Notes under the pieces: model-generated | What the model saw: only the letters and a program-made list of their open reading frames with translations | What the model was told of the DNA's origin: nothing | Database searches by the model: none | Source of the DNA: Fragilaria crotonensis | Lineage: Eukaryota > Bacillariophyta > Fragilariophyceae > Fragilariales > Fragilariaceae | Direction of reading: 5' to 3' | DNA: 64,000 bases | Assembly: GCA_022925895.1 (NCBI GenBank) | Contig: JAKSYS010000001.1 | Location: 1 to 64,000 of the forward strand | Made by a program: the position numbers and the translations under genes | Part shown: in pieces, positions 12,771 through 22,666 of the stretch | Layout: every line of letters starts with the position of its first letter | How positions within the stretch are numbered: the first letter of the stretch is position 1

Positions 12771-13349
12771 ACTTGAGTTAGTTTACTGCCCCCAATCATC
12801 AAAAGGAGAAGGCATGTAGGGTTTGACTATGCGTCCCGAGATGATACTATCTTTTGGTCTCACCATCCTACCATTGTATCCTTCACACAACTCATCCACA
12901 GTAGAACAAATTACAAACTCAAAACAGCCTTCATCAATGATGACAAGTGAAGTTTGAAAGTGCAAACTGTTGCGTTATAGTGATACCCTTAACCCTAACC
13001 ACTGTTCAATTATACATTTTTTACAATTGCGTGAAAAAAGTTGTTTTAAACAGCTGTTTAAAACAGCGTGTTTTAAACTCCAATTATACAAACGCATCCA
13101 TACTCCAGACTCCAGACGCGAGAATACCGGTACATCGTAGCAGTAAAATGTACTCTGAGGACTCCAGTACAATTGTACTACTCTGAATAGTGGTATACGC
13201 AGTAGTATGTACTTCGAATTGTACTCCAGTAGCACTTTGTGCCGGGGTCTTATTACACCTCCTCTACGATATATATTGCAAAACAGACCACGGCAAGCCA
13301 ACTGCGACAAGCAAGAATCATTTTCTGCATTGTTATCTCTGTGCTTGGA
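12771..13349. other. Intergenic DNA right of the satellite array
   Basis: No gene is recognised. An AT-rich stretch at 13010-13085 contains GTTTTAAACAGC and GTTTAAAAC palindromes resembling, in reverse, the block at 8150-8205. From 13120 there are many GTAC motifs. The reading frame of the next gene stays open upstream of its first ATG for about 110 bases. Confidence 0.5.
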
Positions 13350-14498
13350 ATGTTGCTCGGCATTATTCTCGTCATCTTGCATTCCGTCGCTCCTTCGCCG
13401 CAATTAAGACCATCAAATACCATGCCAGACATTGGAGGTGCCATAAACGAAAAGACTCGTAGCTGGACAGCGACAAAGGCTGAAATCCAAGAATCGACAT
13501 CATTTTCCAGAAAATCCTTAGCTCATCTGCTACATGCCCTGGAGGGGCTGGACCGTTACCCCAACTACTTGAATCGCTGGAATGAGCGAGATATGGATGA
13601 ATTGGAACTTTCACTACAAGACCAATTGGAAAAAGTTAGACAGCAGCGTGGAACGATTCGAGCGAGGAGAACTGCCATCATGAATTTGGCGGAATCTCTC
13701 ATGCCAATAACCTTACAACAACCCACTTCCTGGGAGCAGGTCAGGCTTATCTTGGATCCTGCTTTTGAAAAAACCGTCTTTCAGTCACGGCAATTTCGAA
13801 ACCAGCCACCTTCACTTCACAATGTCTTGTCAGGACAGAATTCAGTGCAGCTAGATGCCCATTTATTGGAAACCTTGATGGAACCAGAGGTATACGATGT
13901 GTATTCACTGCCCGTGTTCCGACCAACCTTTTGCGATGAGATACGAAGATACATCCGAATCATTTCCAAATTGGGGGACGTGTCACTCCATATGGGTACA
14001 AGGCCGATTGATTTAGACAACGTTGGCCTAAGTTGGATCAACGACTTACTTCTACATCTAGTGGCTCGTCCCATCTCACACCATCTTTACAAAGATACCG
14101 AGTGCTGGGGAAATGATTTGGACTGGCGACATGGCTACGTGGCTTCATACGCAGCAAATTCCGATACTCGAAATCGACTTGTGGCTCACACGGACGATTC
14201 TGAAGTCACACTAAACATCGGTCTAGGCGAAGACTTTCAAGGAGGTCAGTTGGAGTTTTCCGGGCTTCGAGGAGACGGTGATCAAAAGCTTTTAGGCGGG
14301 TGCGTGCCCGTTCAAGGCCGGGCCATTATCCATGCAGGCCGCCATTTTCATCAGGTTACGAGGGTGACAAAAGGGGATCGATTTGCTTTGATTCTGTGGG
14401 CTCGGTCATGGAACGGGATCAGAGCACAAACGTGCCCTTGTTGCTGGCTGAATCGGCGACAAGACAATGCTTGCATCTGTGGGTCTCGATGGAACTAA
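13350..14498 (+). CDS. Membrane-anchored 2-oxoglutarate/Fe(II) dioxygenase, OGFOD2-like
   Basis: Predicted protein of 382 residues. A hydrophobic stretch at residues 1-14 (LLGIILVILHSV) suggests a signal anchor. A helical, charged middle leads into a C-terminal prolyl-4-hydroxylase-type double-stranded beta-helix. Iron ligands are visible as His280-x-Asp282 (AHTDDSE) and a distal His near 334 (GRHFHQV). The 2-oxoglutarate-binding Arg is near 344 (KGDRFAL). Glycine-rich GLGEDFQGGQLEF and the closing CPCCW match the OGFOD2 pattern of LGK-FTGGALYF and a terminal CPMC. OGFOD2 substrates are not established, so hydroxylation of a protein or lipid is only inferred. The start is the first ATG of the frame. 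The frame is open upstream to a GTG and that stretch is also hydrophobic, so an upstream exon is possible. Confidence 0.82.
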   Translation: MLLGIILVILHSVAPSPQLRPSNTMPDIGGAINEKTRSWTATKAEIQESTSFSRKSLAHLLHALEGLDRYPNYLNRWNERDMDELELSLQDQLEKVRQQRGTIRARRTAIMNLAESLMPITLQQPTSWEQVRLILDPAFEKTVFQSRQFRNQPPSLHNVLSGQNSVQLDAHLLETLMEPEVYDVYSLPVFRPTFCDEIRRYIRIISKLGDVSLHMGTRPIDLDNVGLSWINDLLLHLVARPISHHLYKDTECWGNDLDWRHGYVASYAANSDTRNRLVAHTDDSEVTLNIGLGEDFQGGQLEFSGLRGDGDQKLLGGCVPVQGRAIIHAGRHFHQVTRVTKGDRFALILWARSWNGIRAQTCPCCWLNRRQDNACICGSRWN

Positions 14499-14901
14499 AT
14501 GATGCATCTGTCTCCATGGCTCCAATTTTACTTGAATATAATAAATGTGGGTTCTTCAATTTGTACTTCGCACAGTAACAACTAAATGAACTGGAGTACA
14601 GTACTACTACAATCTAACAGTATGATCAGGTGTACAGTAGCACATGAAGACCATAGACTGGGTACGTACCTGGTACTGGTACCAGCCCTGATGATACAGC
14701 GGAGCGCATGCCATCATTGTTTACAGTCGACTGTGTTACAAATCATACATCTACAGTTTATTACTCCATCGACACCGAACACAAATAAAACACCGTACCA
14801 GGTCGTTCGCGAACCCCCATGTTGTGATCAATGTTGTCCTCCCTTAATCCTGTCATAGCTGTTCACTCTACAATCTGCGCTTTGCGTCATATCATCTCAT
14901 C
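14499..14901. other. Intergenic DNA between dioxygenase and gatB
   Basis: About 400 bases between two same-strand genes. It holds GTAC-rich text (for example GGTACGTACCTGGTACTGGT near 14660-14680) and no convincing reading frame. It presumably contains the terminator of the upstream gene and the promoter of gatB; no canonical TATA box or poly(A) signal could be assigned with confidence. Confidence 0.4.
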
Positions 14902-16675
14902 ATGATTAGATTGACTGTTAGATCTGCTAATCTTGGCAAGCAGTTTTGGAGAAATCCTGTGCGATCCAAATCACACCGTTGCTTGTCGACCCAGCTACAT
15001 GTCGACCTCGAGACTGGAATCGTTTCGCGAGGCAAGGATCCTCTCTACCAGACCATAATTGGTATGGAAGTTCACGCTCAATTAGATATACCCACCAAGC
15101 TATTCTCTCCAGCACCACGAAGTTTTTCCCGTGTCCCAAACTCGTGCGTGCATCCACTTGATGTGGGAGTTCCCGGTTTCCTTCCGGTCCTTTCCCAAGC
15201 CGCTGTGCACGCTGCCATTCTGACGGCAGCGGCATGTCGTTGCGAAATTCAGTATACATCTCGATTTGAGAGAAAGCATTACTTTTATGCCGACCTTCCG
15301 CTTGGTTATCAAATGACACAGCAACGATGGCCGTTGGCTCGAAATGGCACTCTCGTCTGTCGGCGACGCGTTTCGAAAGGAAACAAGAAAAGTAAGACGA
15401 AGGACGATGATCAATTCATATCTGTTGGCATTGATCGAATTCAAATAGAGCAGGATACTGGAAAAACAACGACTGTTTCGAGGAAGGACTCTAATGGTGC
15501 AACTATCACTCAATCTCGAGTGGACTTCAATCGAGCCGGATGTGCATTGGTAGAGATTGTTTTTGATCCAGACGTGCGCTCCGCCAACGATGCAGCAGCA
15601 GTTGTGACGACATTACGTGATTTGCTCAAGCACATTGGCACATGCGATGGTCGCATGGAGGAGGGTTCCTTACGGTGTGACTTGAATGTGTCGATAGCGC
15701 CTTGGGATTCCAATGAGGAACCAATAGACACGGAAAACCCGTTTCTCAGATTGTTGCCCCCGGGACAGGGCATCGTGTGGAGGTGAAGAATCTAAATTCC
15801 ATGAAGCAAATCGTCGCGGCTGCCGAATATGAAGCGAAGCGTCAGGCCAGCGCGCACCTTGAGGGAAACCCAACCAAAAACGAGACTAGGACGTTTGACG
15901 TCAAGACCGGTAAGACTGTTCTCATCCGATCCAAGGAAGGAGCTGTTGATTATCGATTCATGCCCGAACCTGATATGCCACCATTAGTCTTGAACGAGGA
16001 CGTTCTGGACGGCTTGTCGGTCAACGACTTTGTTGCTAAGAGGATGCCTGAGTTGCCTGAAGCAACTGTAGAACGATTGAAGAATGACTTTGGTTTGCCA
16101 CAAGATGTGGCTATTGTGATAACGGGTGACCCACCTGCGATTGCCTTCTACGAGGAGGCAGTACGAGTGGCGCAGCACGCGTTGTGGTGGATCAAGAAAG
16201 CTGGGCAAGACTGTCGAATTGGCTATGCAACGATCTCTTCGGTCTTGTGAAAGAGGCTGCCGAGGACGAAGAGCTGGCGAGTGTTCAGCACTCGGCGGTG
16301 TCACCTTCTCAGTTGGGAGAATTGGTGGTATTGCTGGAAGAGGGTACAGTCTCGACACCTATGGGAAAGAAGCTGTTGGTGGCGATGTACAAGGAAGATA
16401 TTGGTAGGAGTCCACGGGAGATCGCAGATGAAAGAGATTGGAAGGTTATCTCTGATTTGGATCAGTTGAAACGTATCTGCCGAGCGGTTGTCAACGATAC
16501 TGCCAACATGTTACAAGTGGAACAATACAAAACAGGAGGGCGAGAGGCACAGAGGATCAAGAAGTTTTTCGTCGGAAAAATTATGGCAGCCAGCAGAGGC
16601 AACGCACACCCAGAGCTCCTCCAAGATGCACTAGATGAGGTTTTAGACGAAGTAGCACCAGGTGTTGAAGACTAA
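14902..16675 (+). CDS. gatB: Glutamyl-tRNA(Gln) amidotransferase subunit B, organellar (two apparent frameshifts)
   Basis: GatB is the tRNA-binding kinase subunit of GatCAB, which converts Glu-tRNA(Gln) to Gln-tRNA(Gln) in mitochondria and plastids. Residues 1-45 are basic and serine-rich, an organelle-type presequence. The catalytic fold begins at IIGMEVHAQLDIPTKLFS. It continues through DFNRAG, SLRCDLNVSI, VEVKNLNSMKQI and DYRFMPEPDMPPL. The C-terminal tail/YqeY region includes NWLCNDLFGLVKE and STPMGKKLL. The frame changes near 15765 (within GGGACAGGG) and near 16185. On both sides the family sequence continues without loss, so these are one-base changes in an otherwise well conserved gene: either sequence errors or a very recent loss. 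The stop codon abuts that of the convergent Nudix gene with no bases between them. Confidence 0.9.
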
Positions 16676-17400
16676 CTATTCTATTTCACCCATTTCTCGT
16701 AGCTTCTCCATGGCTAGCAAAGCAGCCCAACTTGCCACAACATTCATGTCTCCACGGCGAATCATGCGCATAATCTCTTCCACAGAGACGTTGGATAAGA
16801 TTTCAATATCCTCTTCGTTATCAAGCGGTCGGGGGTTGGTGACATGCTGTGCGTCAATGACCAAGTAAGGGTGAATCATGGTTGTAGCATATTTGTCCAT
16901 GGCCATCGGTGATTCCAGCGAATGCCATGTTCCTCCCGATAAATGAAGCTCCTCTTCCAGTTCATGTTCTGCCGCAATCCTGGCATCCGAATCATGTTTG
17001 TCCTCAATCAACCGCCGCCAACCCATTTAAGACTTGATTGGGACCAGGATTGTATTCTCGGCACAGAGTGGCAGTTTTGTCGACGAATCCATGCAAAAAT
17101 AATGGCAGTTCCGGCTCCTTTCTGACCAACCACGTCAAAGTCAATAACCTTTCCATTCGGCGTTCGCACCAAGCGCTGGTACAAGATTCGCCAACGAGAA
17201 TAGAGAATGTTTTCTTCTAATACTTCATACTCTAAGTGGTCACTTGCCGGATTCGTCGAGTTGCTGCTATTACCTCCTCGGAATCCTCTGAGAAATGCCA
17301 ACGTTAACGGAAACTGCCCTTCGGATTGTTGCGCTGCAATCTGGACAGAGGAGAACAATAGCCATGCCAAACCCAACGGACGCAAGGCACGCCACAGCAT
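16676..17400 (-). CDS. Nudix hydrolase (ADP-ribose pyrophosphatase-like), secretory; frame interrupted
   Basis: Nudix enzymes cleave nucleoside diphosphate derivatives. The N-terminus MLWRALRPLGLAWLLFSSVQ is a clear signal peptide, so the protein enters the ER and perhaps an organelle beyond it. A beta-strand region with PNGKVIDFDVVGQKGAG follows, then FAW and, in other frames, a REYNPGPNQ-like segment typical of NUDT5/NUDT14 relatives. The Nudix helix region is IAAEHELEEELHLSGGTW, with the EExxEE-type metal-binding glutamates present. The C-terminus (residues after DKYATTMIHPYLVIDAQHV) completes the fold. The frame shifts about three times between 17000 and 17100, each at a short homopolymer run. 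The coding potential is conserved across the shifts, so sequence error is as likely as decay. It is divergent from DNAJC3, with about 310 bases between the two starts. Confidence 0.72.
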
Positions 17401-17711
17401 GTTGACTTTCTGGTCAAGCGACGAGGTTTTTCAAAATTGTCACGTGGCGATTATCTCAACACGGGACTTGCGAACCAATGATGCGAGGACACGACAGAAA
17501 TGGACTCGTGAATGGGAAAATGTTGGTATGAAATACAAGGTACAAGTACTCTACTAGTATCATACCAACTATGCATACAACACAGTAGCATGCTGGTTGA
17601 ATGCCAGTGGTGTTCAGCGTTCCCAGTGACCGCCATACCCATTAGTTGCAAACTCTCTTCCCGCGAACGATTCCATTGGAATCTCGAACAGTCCTACTTT
17701 TTGTCGACGTA
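17401..17711. promoter_or_regulatory. Shared upstream region between Nudix gene and DNAJC3
   Basis: About 310 bases separate two divergent starts, both encoding secretory-pathway proteins, so a common control region is plausible. The text includes GTACAAGTACTCTACTAGTAT near 17540-17560. No specific factor site such as an ER-stress element could be identified by eye. Confidence 0.35.
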
Positions 17712-19216
17712 ATGACCATGACGGTCGCTAAGCTGTTTGTGTCTCTCTTTTATCTGTTCGTCGCCGCCTCGGCGCAGGACAGTATGTCAGCTGGTAAGCT
17801 GCGTTCAATGGGAGAAGAAGCATTCATTGCTGGACAATACGACGACGCTCTCAAATACTATGGCCAGGCCGTGGGCTTGGAGCCAGAGAATGCGATCAAT
17901 CACTTCAAACTCTTTCGCGTTCATCAACGCATGCGCAGATATGCAGAAGCCTTGAAAAATCTTACTCGAGCTCTCGAATTGAAACCTGACTCCGACGATT
18001 ATCGTCTTCAAAAGGTTAAATTGTTGAAAAGTCTTGGCCAATGCGAGGAAGCTCTTATCGTCGTGCAGCCCCTCAAAGGACAGGACGATCTACAAGAACA
18101 AGTCAAAAGTTGCGCGGAAGACATACAATCTGCTCAGCAGATGATATTCGCCGAAAAGTGGCAGGAAGCCGCCCACTATTTGGATCGCGCAATGAAGCAT
18201 GTCGAGCAAGCGACGGACTTGACGTTTCAAAGAGCTCAGGCAATGTATCATCTTGGTGATTACTACGGTACAATCAGCGATCTGGGGCGCGTTTTGAAGG
18301 CCCATTCAAATCATATAGAAGCGTATGAACTGCGAGGACAGGCTTACTTCCGACTCGGTGATCACGACACTGCCGTGAACCATTATCGGGAGGGGTTGAA
18401 GCTCGATCCAGAGCACAAGGGATGCAAAGCTGGCCATAAATTCGTCAAGAGCATCGAGAAGAAAAACAAACGCGGTGATGATGCGTTTGCTAAGGGAAAT
18501 TACGAGGAAGCGCTTTCCAATTGGTGGCAAGCAATTGAGATCGATACTACGCACGTCGCATTTTTTAGACCCACTTTGCTCAAGATTGTCAAGGCGCACA
18601 CTAAGTTAGGGCAGCACGATAAGGCGATCGAAGAAGCAACGAAGCACGTTAATAATGTTGAAACAGTTGAGGGATTGTACGCACTTGCAGAAGCACAACA
18701 GGGTGGGGATAAGTATCAAGATGCTGTGAACACTTATCGCCGAGCAGCCGAAATTGCGGTACGTTCCCAGGGCGTTCAGAGCGTTGTGTCACCCGCGTCA
18801 GATTTGTATTCGTTCTTATCTTTTACTTGTTCTATAGCCTGAAGATCAGAAGCAGGATGCGCAACAAAAACTTAGAGAAGCAGAGGTTGCCTTGAAGCAA
18901 TCAAAGGAAAAGAACTACTACAAGATTTTGGGTTTGTCGCGTCAGGCGACTAAGAGTGAAATCAAGAAGTCCTACCGTGAGCTGGCACTAAAATGGCATC
19001 CTGACAAGAATACCGACAACGTGGAGGAAGCAGAGAAAATGTTCAAGACATTGGCGAAGCCTACGAAGTGTTGTCTAATGACGAAAACCGTGCCAAGTAC
19101 GACAGAGGCGAACCTGTGTTTGAGAACCAGGGTGGGGGTGGCCAGCACAACGCGCACCAATTTTCCATCAGCACTTCCAGCAAGGCGGCCAACGCTTTCA
19201 CTTTCGGCATGGGTAA
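17712..19216 (+). CDS. DNAJC3: DNAJC3 / P58IPK-like ER co-chaperone (TPR plus J domain)
   Basis: This is a luminal co-chaperone that holds unfolded proteins with its TPRs and stimulates BiP ATPase with its J domain. The signal peptide is residues 1-21 ([15 protein letters not shown]). TPR repeats run from about 25 to 345. Exon 1 (17712-18758) is followed by a 79-base GT-AG intron (18759-18837), then the J domain with KNYYKILGL (about 374-382) and the catalytic HPD at about 403-405. The protein ends in FHFRHG after a QGGQ-rich stretch, like the FxFxFN end of animal DNAJC3. There are two apparent frame changes in exon 2, one just before the last J-domain helix (near 19045) and one in a T run near 19162. 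Both fit loss of one base from a homopolymer. The stop is taken at 19214-19216 in the final frame. Confidence 0.88.
18759..18837 (+). other. Intron of DNAJC3 (79 bases)
   Basis: The donor is GTACGT after ...GAAATTGCG and the acceptor is TTCTATAG before CCTGAAGAT. Removing it keeps phase 0 and joins the last TPR to the J-domain linker. The intron itself reads through to a stop. Confidence 0.85.
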
Positions 19217-20425
19217 CTTCTTGACTTTCAATCCAATAAGCATCCGCATTGTCTACCTGGTACCATCGATAACAGTTTACCGTCGTCAAAGCCGCGTCTA
19301 AGGAATAGGTCAAATCAATCGAATATCGAATGCCACAGTTACCACGTCGAATGATGCGTTATTGAACAGTTACTTTTGATACATACCGTACTGGAGGAAT
19401 CAAGCAAAGGAGGTAGCACCTGTTGTTGATCCCAAGCAATTGCTAGCGATCCACACCTAGTTTCCATTCCTACTCCTCCTTGACATTTTTGATGATGATG
19501 GCAATTGCTAATGCACAAATTGATCAAAAGGATACTACTCACTTCCACCATGCAAGAATACATTTGTTCTTTGTCAGTGCTGTGGCTTTAACCGTTAACC
19601 ACTATAAGTAGAACTCTGTCTTAAGGTACTGAGTACTTATTTTCTGCAATACACAAATGTGCTCTTGAGACAAGTTGCATTTACCCCATACTGTAGTATA
19701 TGACTCACTTTATTTTATGGTGAGTGCAATGTATGTTGCAGTTCCCAAAATGCTGGTACTATTCTTGTTGGAATTGATATGCCCCATGCTTGGTATCAGG
19801 GCTTCCCAGTACATGTGCTGGTTGTTAGTACAATGTTGTACAATGCATTAGTACAAAAGCTAAACTTTCCAGGAGTTTACTAATACTGCATTGTTAGTTC
19901 ATGACAGTACATCAGTACACAGTGCAGATTCTAAATGTTGTCCGACGCAATGCGCCAGTATGCATTACATGTCGATGGTCATCATGAGCGCTGCATGCAT
20001 GATGGTCTGCATGCATAAACAGAAAATGGAAGCAAGAAGTTCAATCTCTCAGCTTGACATGGTTCTTGCAGTTAAAGTGCTTCAACTAGTTGAGGAGATG
20101 TCATCCACTTCAACCACAGCTGTTGCTACATTGACATGGCCGCCAATTGAACACGTCAGCATCACATTTCTGATTGCAACAAACATAACCATAGTATGAT
20201 GAGCTCAGAGACGCAAGCAAATATCACCAAACAATTTACTGTTGTTCAGTGTTAAGTCCCAATTAAAGTCAAAAAAATTCTTTACAGGGAAGCTGAGAAG
20301 CCTTGTTTGGAACTATGACATAGTAGTACGCGTATTTACTACTCGAGTACCAGTATGATACTGTACTAAGCACTTTGCATAGCGTAGTAGTGATGTAGCG
20401 GACCCGAAGACTGAATGAGAAAAAG
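19217..20425. other. Intergenic DNA, no gene recognised
   Basis: About 1.2 kb between DNAJC3 and Copia element 2. The text is AT-rich with repeated GTAC and TAGTAC motifs (for example 19630-19700, 19850-19920, 20320-20400). A 102-codon frame at 19891-20199 has a methionine/cysteine-rich composition and no recognisable domain, so it was not accepted as a gene. Confidence 0.4.
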
Positions 20426-20603
20426 CGTTTAAGTATGTACGGTACGGTATGGAATACGGGCTGTGGCTACGGTCGTAACAGAACGCATGTATAGAGTTCA
20501 CAAGTTTTATTGCTTATCTCTTTACTACCGTGTTAGCTACTCGATATCACCCTACTTTCCCCTGTCAAGGTAAGAATTCGCCATCACGTACGAATTGAAA
20601 CGG
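20426..20603 (+). repeat. 5' LTR of Copia element 2
   Basis: 178 bases, repeated identically at 26894-27071. It contains GGTACGGTATGG near the start and GTCAAGGTAAGAATTC near the end. At under 200 bases it is short for a Copia LTR. Confidence 0.94.
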
Positions 20604-21043
20604 TTTATCAGACCCAGTAAAGATCGAAAGAAACAATGGAAATGAGGAAAAGGTGCTTCAACGGCGAACGAAATTCTCATTGTCAGGAAAGATTCGTTTC
20701 GCGTCATTCATGACATTCGTGACACGCATGAAGTTATACATACCATGTTTTACGGCGGAATCTGTAGAAAACCTCAGGAAATCTCGCTCCGCATTTAATG
20801 ATATTCGATATACGCTGTTCGTAATACCTTTGTTGGCCACATGGCGGGCGTCAGCGTTCGATATCATCGGCCCACGTTCTATAATGAGCCTTTGGCTCCC
20901 GTGAGGCACCAGACAATTCGATGAGGTCAGGACTGATCACCCTGTACCGACCGGATAGTGACCCGCCTCACATCCTACCCGTAGTGGTATGGACCGGACG
21001 AAAGTGCAAGTATGCATACTAACGCATAGGCGTTTCCACGCAG

Positions 21044-22639
21044 ATGGACGCTGAACCAGTTATCGATGAGGCCCCGGCTGTTGCCGCCCCTGTTCTCGCC
21101 GTACCCCAACCACCAAATCCAGTTCACGATGTACTTCAGATCTGTGGAATTACGAACGCTACCAGTCGCAACATTTTCATCAATACAGAAGGGCTTGACT
21201 CAATTGAGGCCTTTGGGGCCATGAACGGCGACTCCGACGTAACCGAGATGGCGAAGCGAATGGCAGCCAGATCGTCCACGGCTGCTGGAAGGGTCGTCCT
21301 TGGAACAATGCAGATTAAAAGACTCCAAGCCCTTGTTTACTGGGTCAAAGATCATGACAAGCGTGGGTTGGAAATTGACCCGGACACGTGGACAGTTGTC
21401 GAAATGAACAATGCGATGGAGCGTAAGGAGTCGGAACTCAACTATGGTAAGATTGACGTTGACATTATTGACCCTGGTAAGTGCCAGACCGATGCTGGCT
21501 GGGACAACTGGCAGATTGCCTTTGTAAACAAATTAAGCGCAACTCTGGGAGCGGCGAAGGTCCCGATCGATTACGTTGTGCGTCCTGATATCGACGAACA
21601 CGAGGAATTGTTCCTAGATGACGACGAAGAAAGGCGTTATCAGATGCCGTTAACAGGTGAGAACTTTCGGCGTGACAACAAACTCGTTTACACGATGTTG
21701 AAAGCGGCGTGTATCAAGTCCGATGCCTGGACATGGATCCAGGATTGTGACAGGACTGCAAACGGTAGAAAGGCGTGGCTTGCATTGGTCGAGCATTACG
21801 ATGGGTCGGGCGAGCTCAACAAACGCGTCGAGAGGGCCAAAGAGGAGATAGCCCGCCTCCATTATAAGGACGAAAAGGTCTTCCCGTTTGAAAAATACGT
21901 CACCAAACTAAAGGAGAACTTCTACGTTCTGGAAAAGGACAAGAGCGAAAGCCTAACTGGTAAGCAACGTGTGGATGTATTATTGCGCGGTATTCGGTCT
22001 ACCGATACGAGTATTGTGTCCGCACGGATCAATGTATTTCAAAACTATCGTTCGGACTTTGACAAGGCTGCCGAATTTATGTCCGGTTTGATTTCGAGTA
22101 TACATGCTGCTGCGCAACTTGACTACGCCAACCGGCACTCAGCCGGGAATAAACGCCGGTACGTAAGTGCAATGGGATCAAATGATCAGCGCGGCGGGCG
22201 TGGCCGAGCACGCCAAGGTGATGGTCGCTCTGGTCAACGAGGTGGCGGCCGCGGTGGACGCGGACGCGACGGTCGTGGGCGTGGCCGTGGTAATGCACGT
22301 CGCACGTTTGCGAATAACGTCGACATCACCGACCCGCACAGGAACTTCTCCTCTGAGGAGTGGGAGCGACTTGGAAGCATGCGATCTTATGTTCTGCAGT
22401 TGCGCGAAGGCGGTCGCAGTGGTCGCGGACGCGGTGACGGTAATTCGAACTCGCACGGTACCACCAACCGTTCAACCAGCAGTGTCACTACGGGCAATAA
22501 CAATTCCAGCGACAATAACAATTCAAGCTCCAACACTAACAATGTCCCAACCGATCAATCCGTTGTCTCGGACATTACTGACCGAGGCTCTCAAAATGGC
22601 CGCAGTTTCGGCCGCGGTGCGTATAATAACAACAACTGA
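21044..22639 (+). CDS. gag of Copia element 2 (RGG-rich)
   Basis: 531 codons. The N-terminal two thirds is an acidic and helical capsid-like region with features of UBN2/Copia Gag (a WxWIQDCD region, then WLALVEHYDGSG). The end (about residues 370-480) is an arginine-glycine-rich box instead of the CCHC knuckle of most Copia Gags, followed by an asparagine/serine-rich tail. RGG boxes bind RNA, so it may replace the knuckle in packaging; this is inference. Part of an element that looks whole. Confidence 0.85.
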   Translation: MDAEPVIDEAPAVAAPVLAVPQPPNPVHDVLQICGITNATSRNIFINTEGLDSIEAFGAMNGDSDVTEMAKRMAARSSTAAGRVVLGTMQIKRLQALVYWVKDHDKRGLEIDPDTWTVVEMNNAMERKESELNYGKIDVDIIDPGKCQTDAGWDNWQIAFVNKLSATLGAAKVPIDYVVRPDIDEHEELFLDDDEERRYQMPLTGENFRRDNKLVYTMLKAACIKSDAWTWIQDCDRTANGRKAWLALVEHYDGSGELNKRVERAKEEIARLHYKDEKVFPFEKYVTKLKENFYVLEKDKSESLTGKQRVDVLLRGIRSTDTSIVSARINVFQNYRSDFDKAAEFMSGLISSIHAAAQLDYANRHSAGNKRRYVSAMGSNDQRGGRGRARQGDGRSGQRGGGRGGRGRDGRGRGRGNARRTFANNVDITDPHRNFSSEEWERLGSMRSYVLQLREGGRSGRGRGDGNSNSHGTTNRSTSSVTTGNNNSSDNNNSSSNTNNVPTDQSVVSDITDRGSQNGRSFGRGAYNNNN

Positions 22640-22666
22640 CATGAGGACGCCAGTGGTGCGCGCCAG

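Noticed and set aside
12985-13000. CCCTTAACCCTAACC, telomere-like
   Set aside because: Only one and a half units; no array, no chromosome end.
19891-20199. 102-codon plus-strand frame
   Set aside because: Composition is rich in Met and Cys, there is no domain, and it lies in GTAC-rich intergenic DNA.
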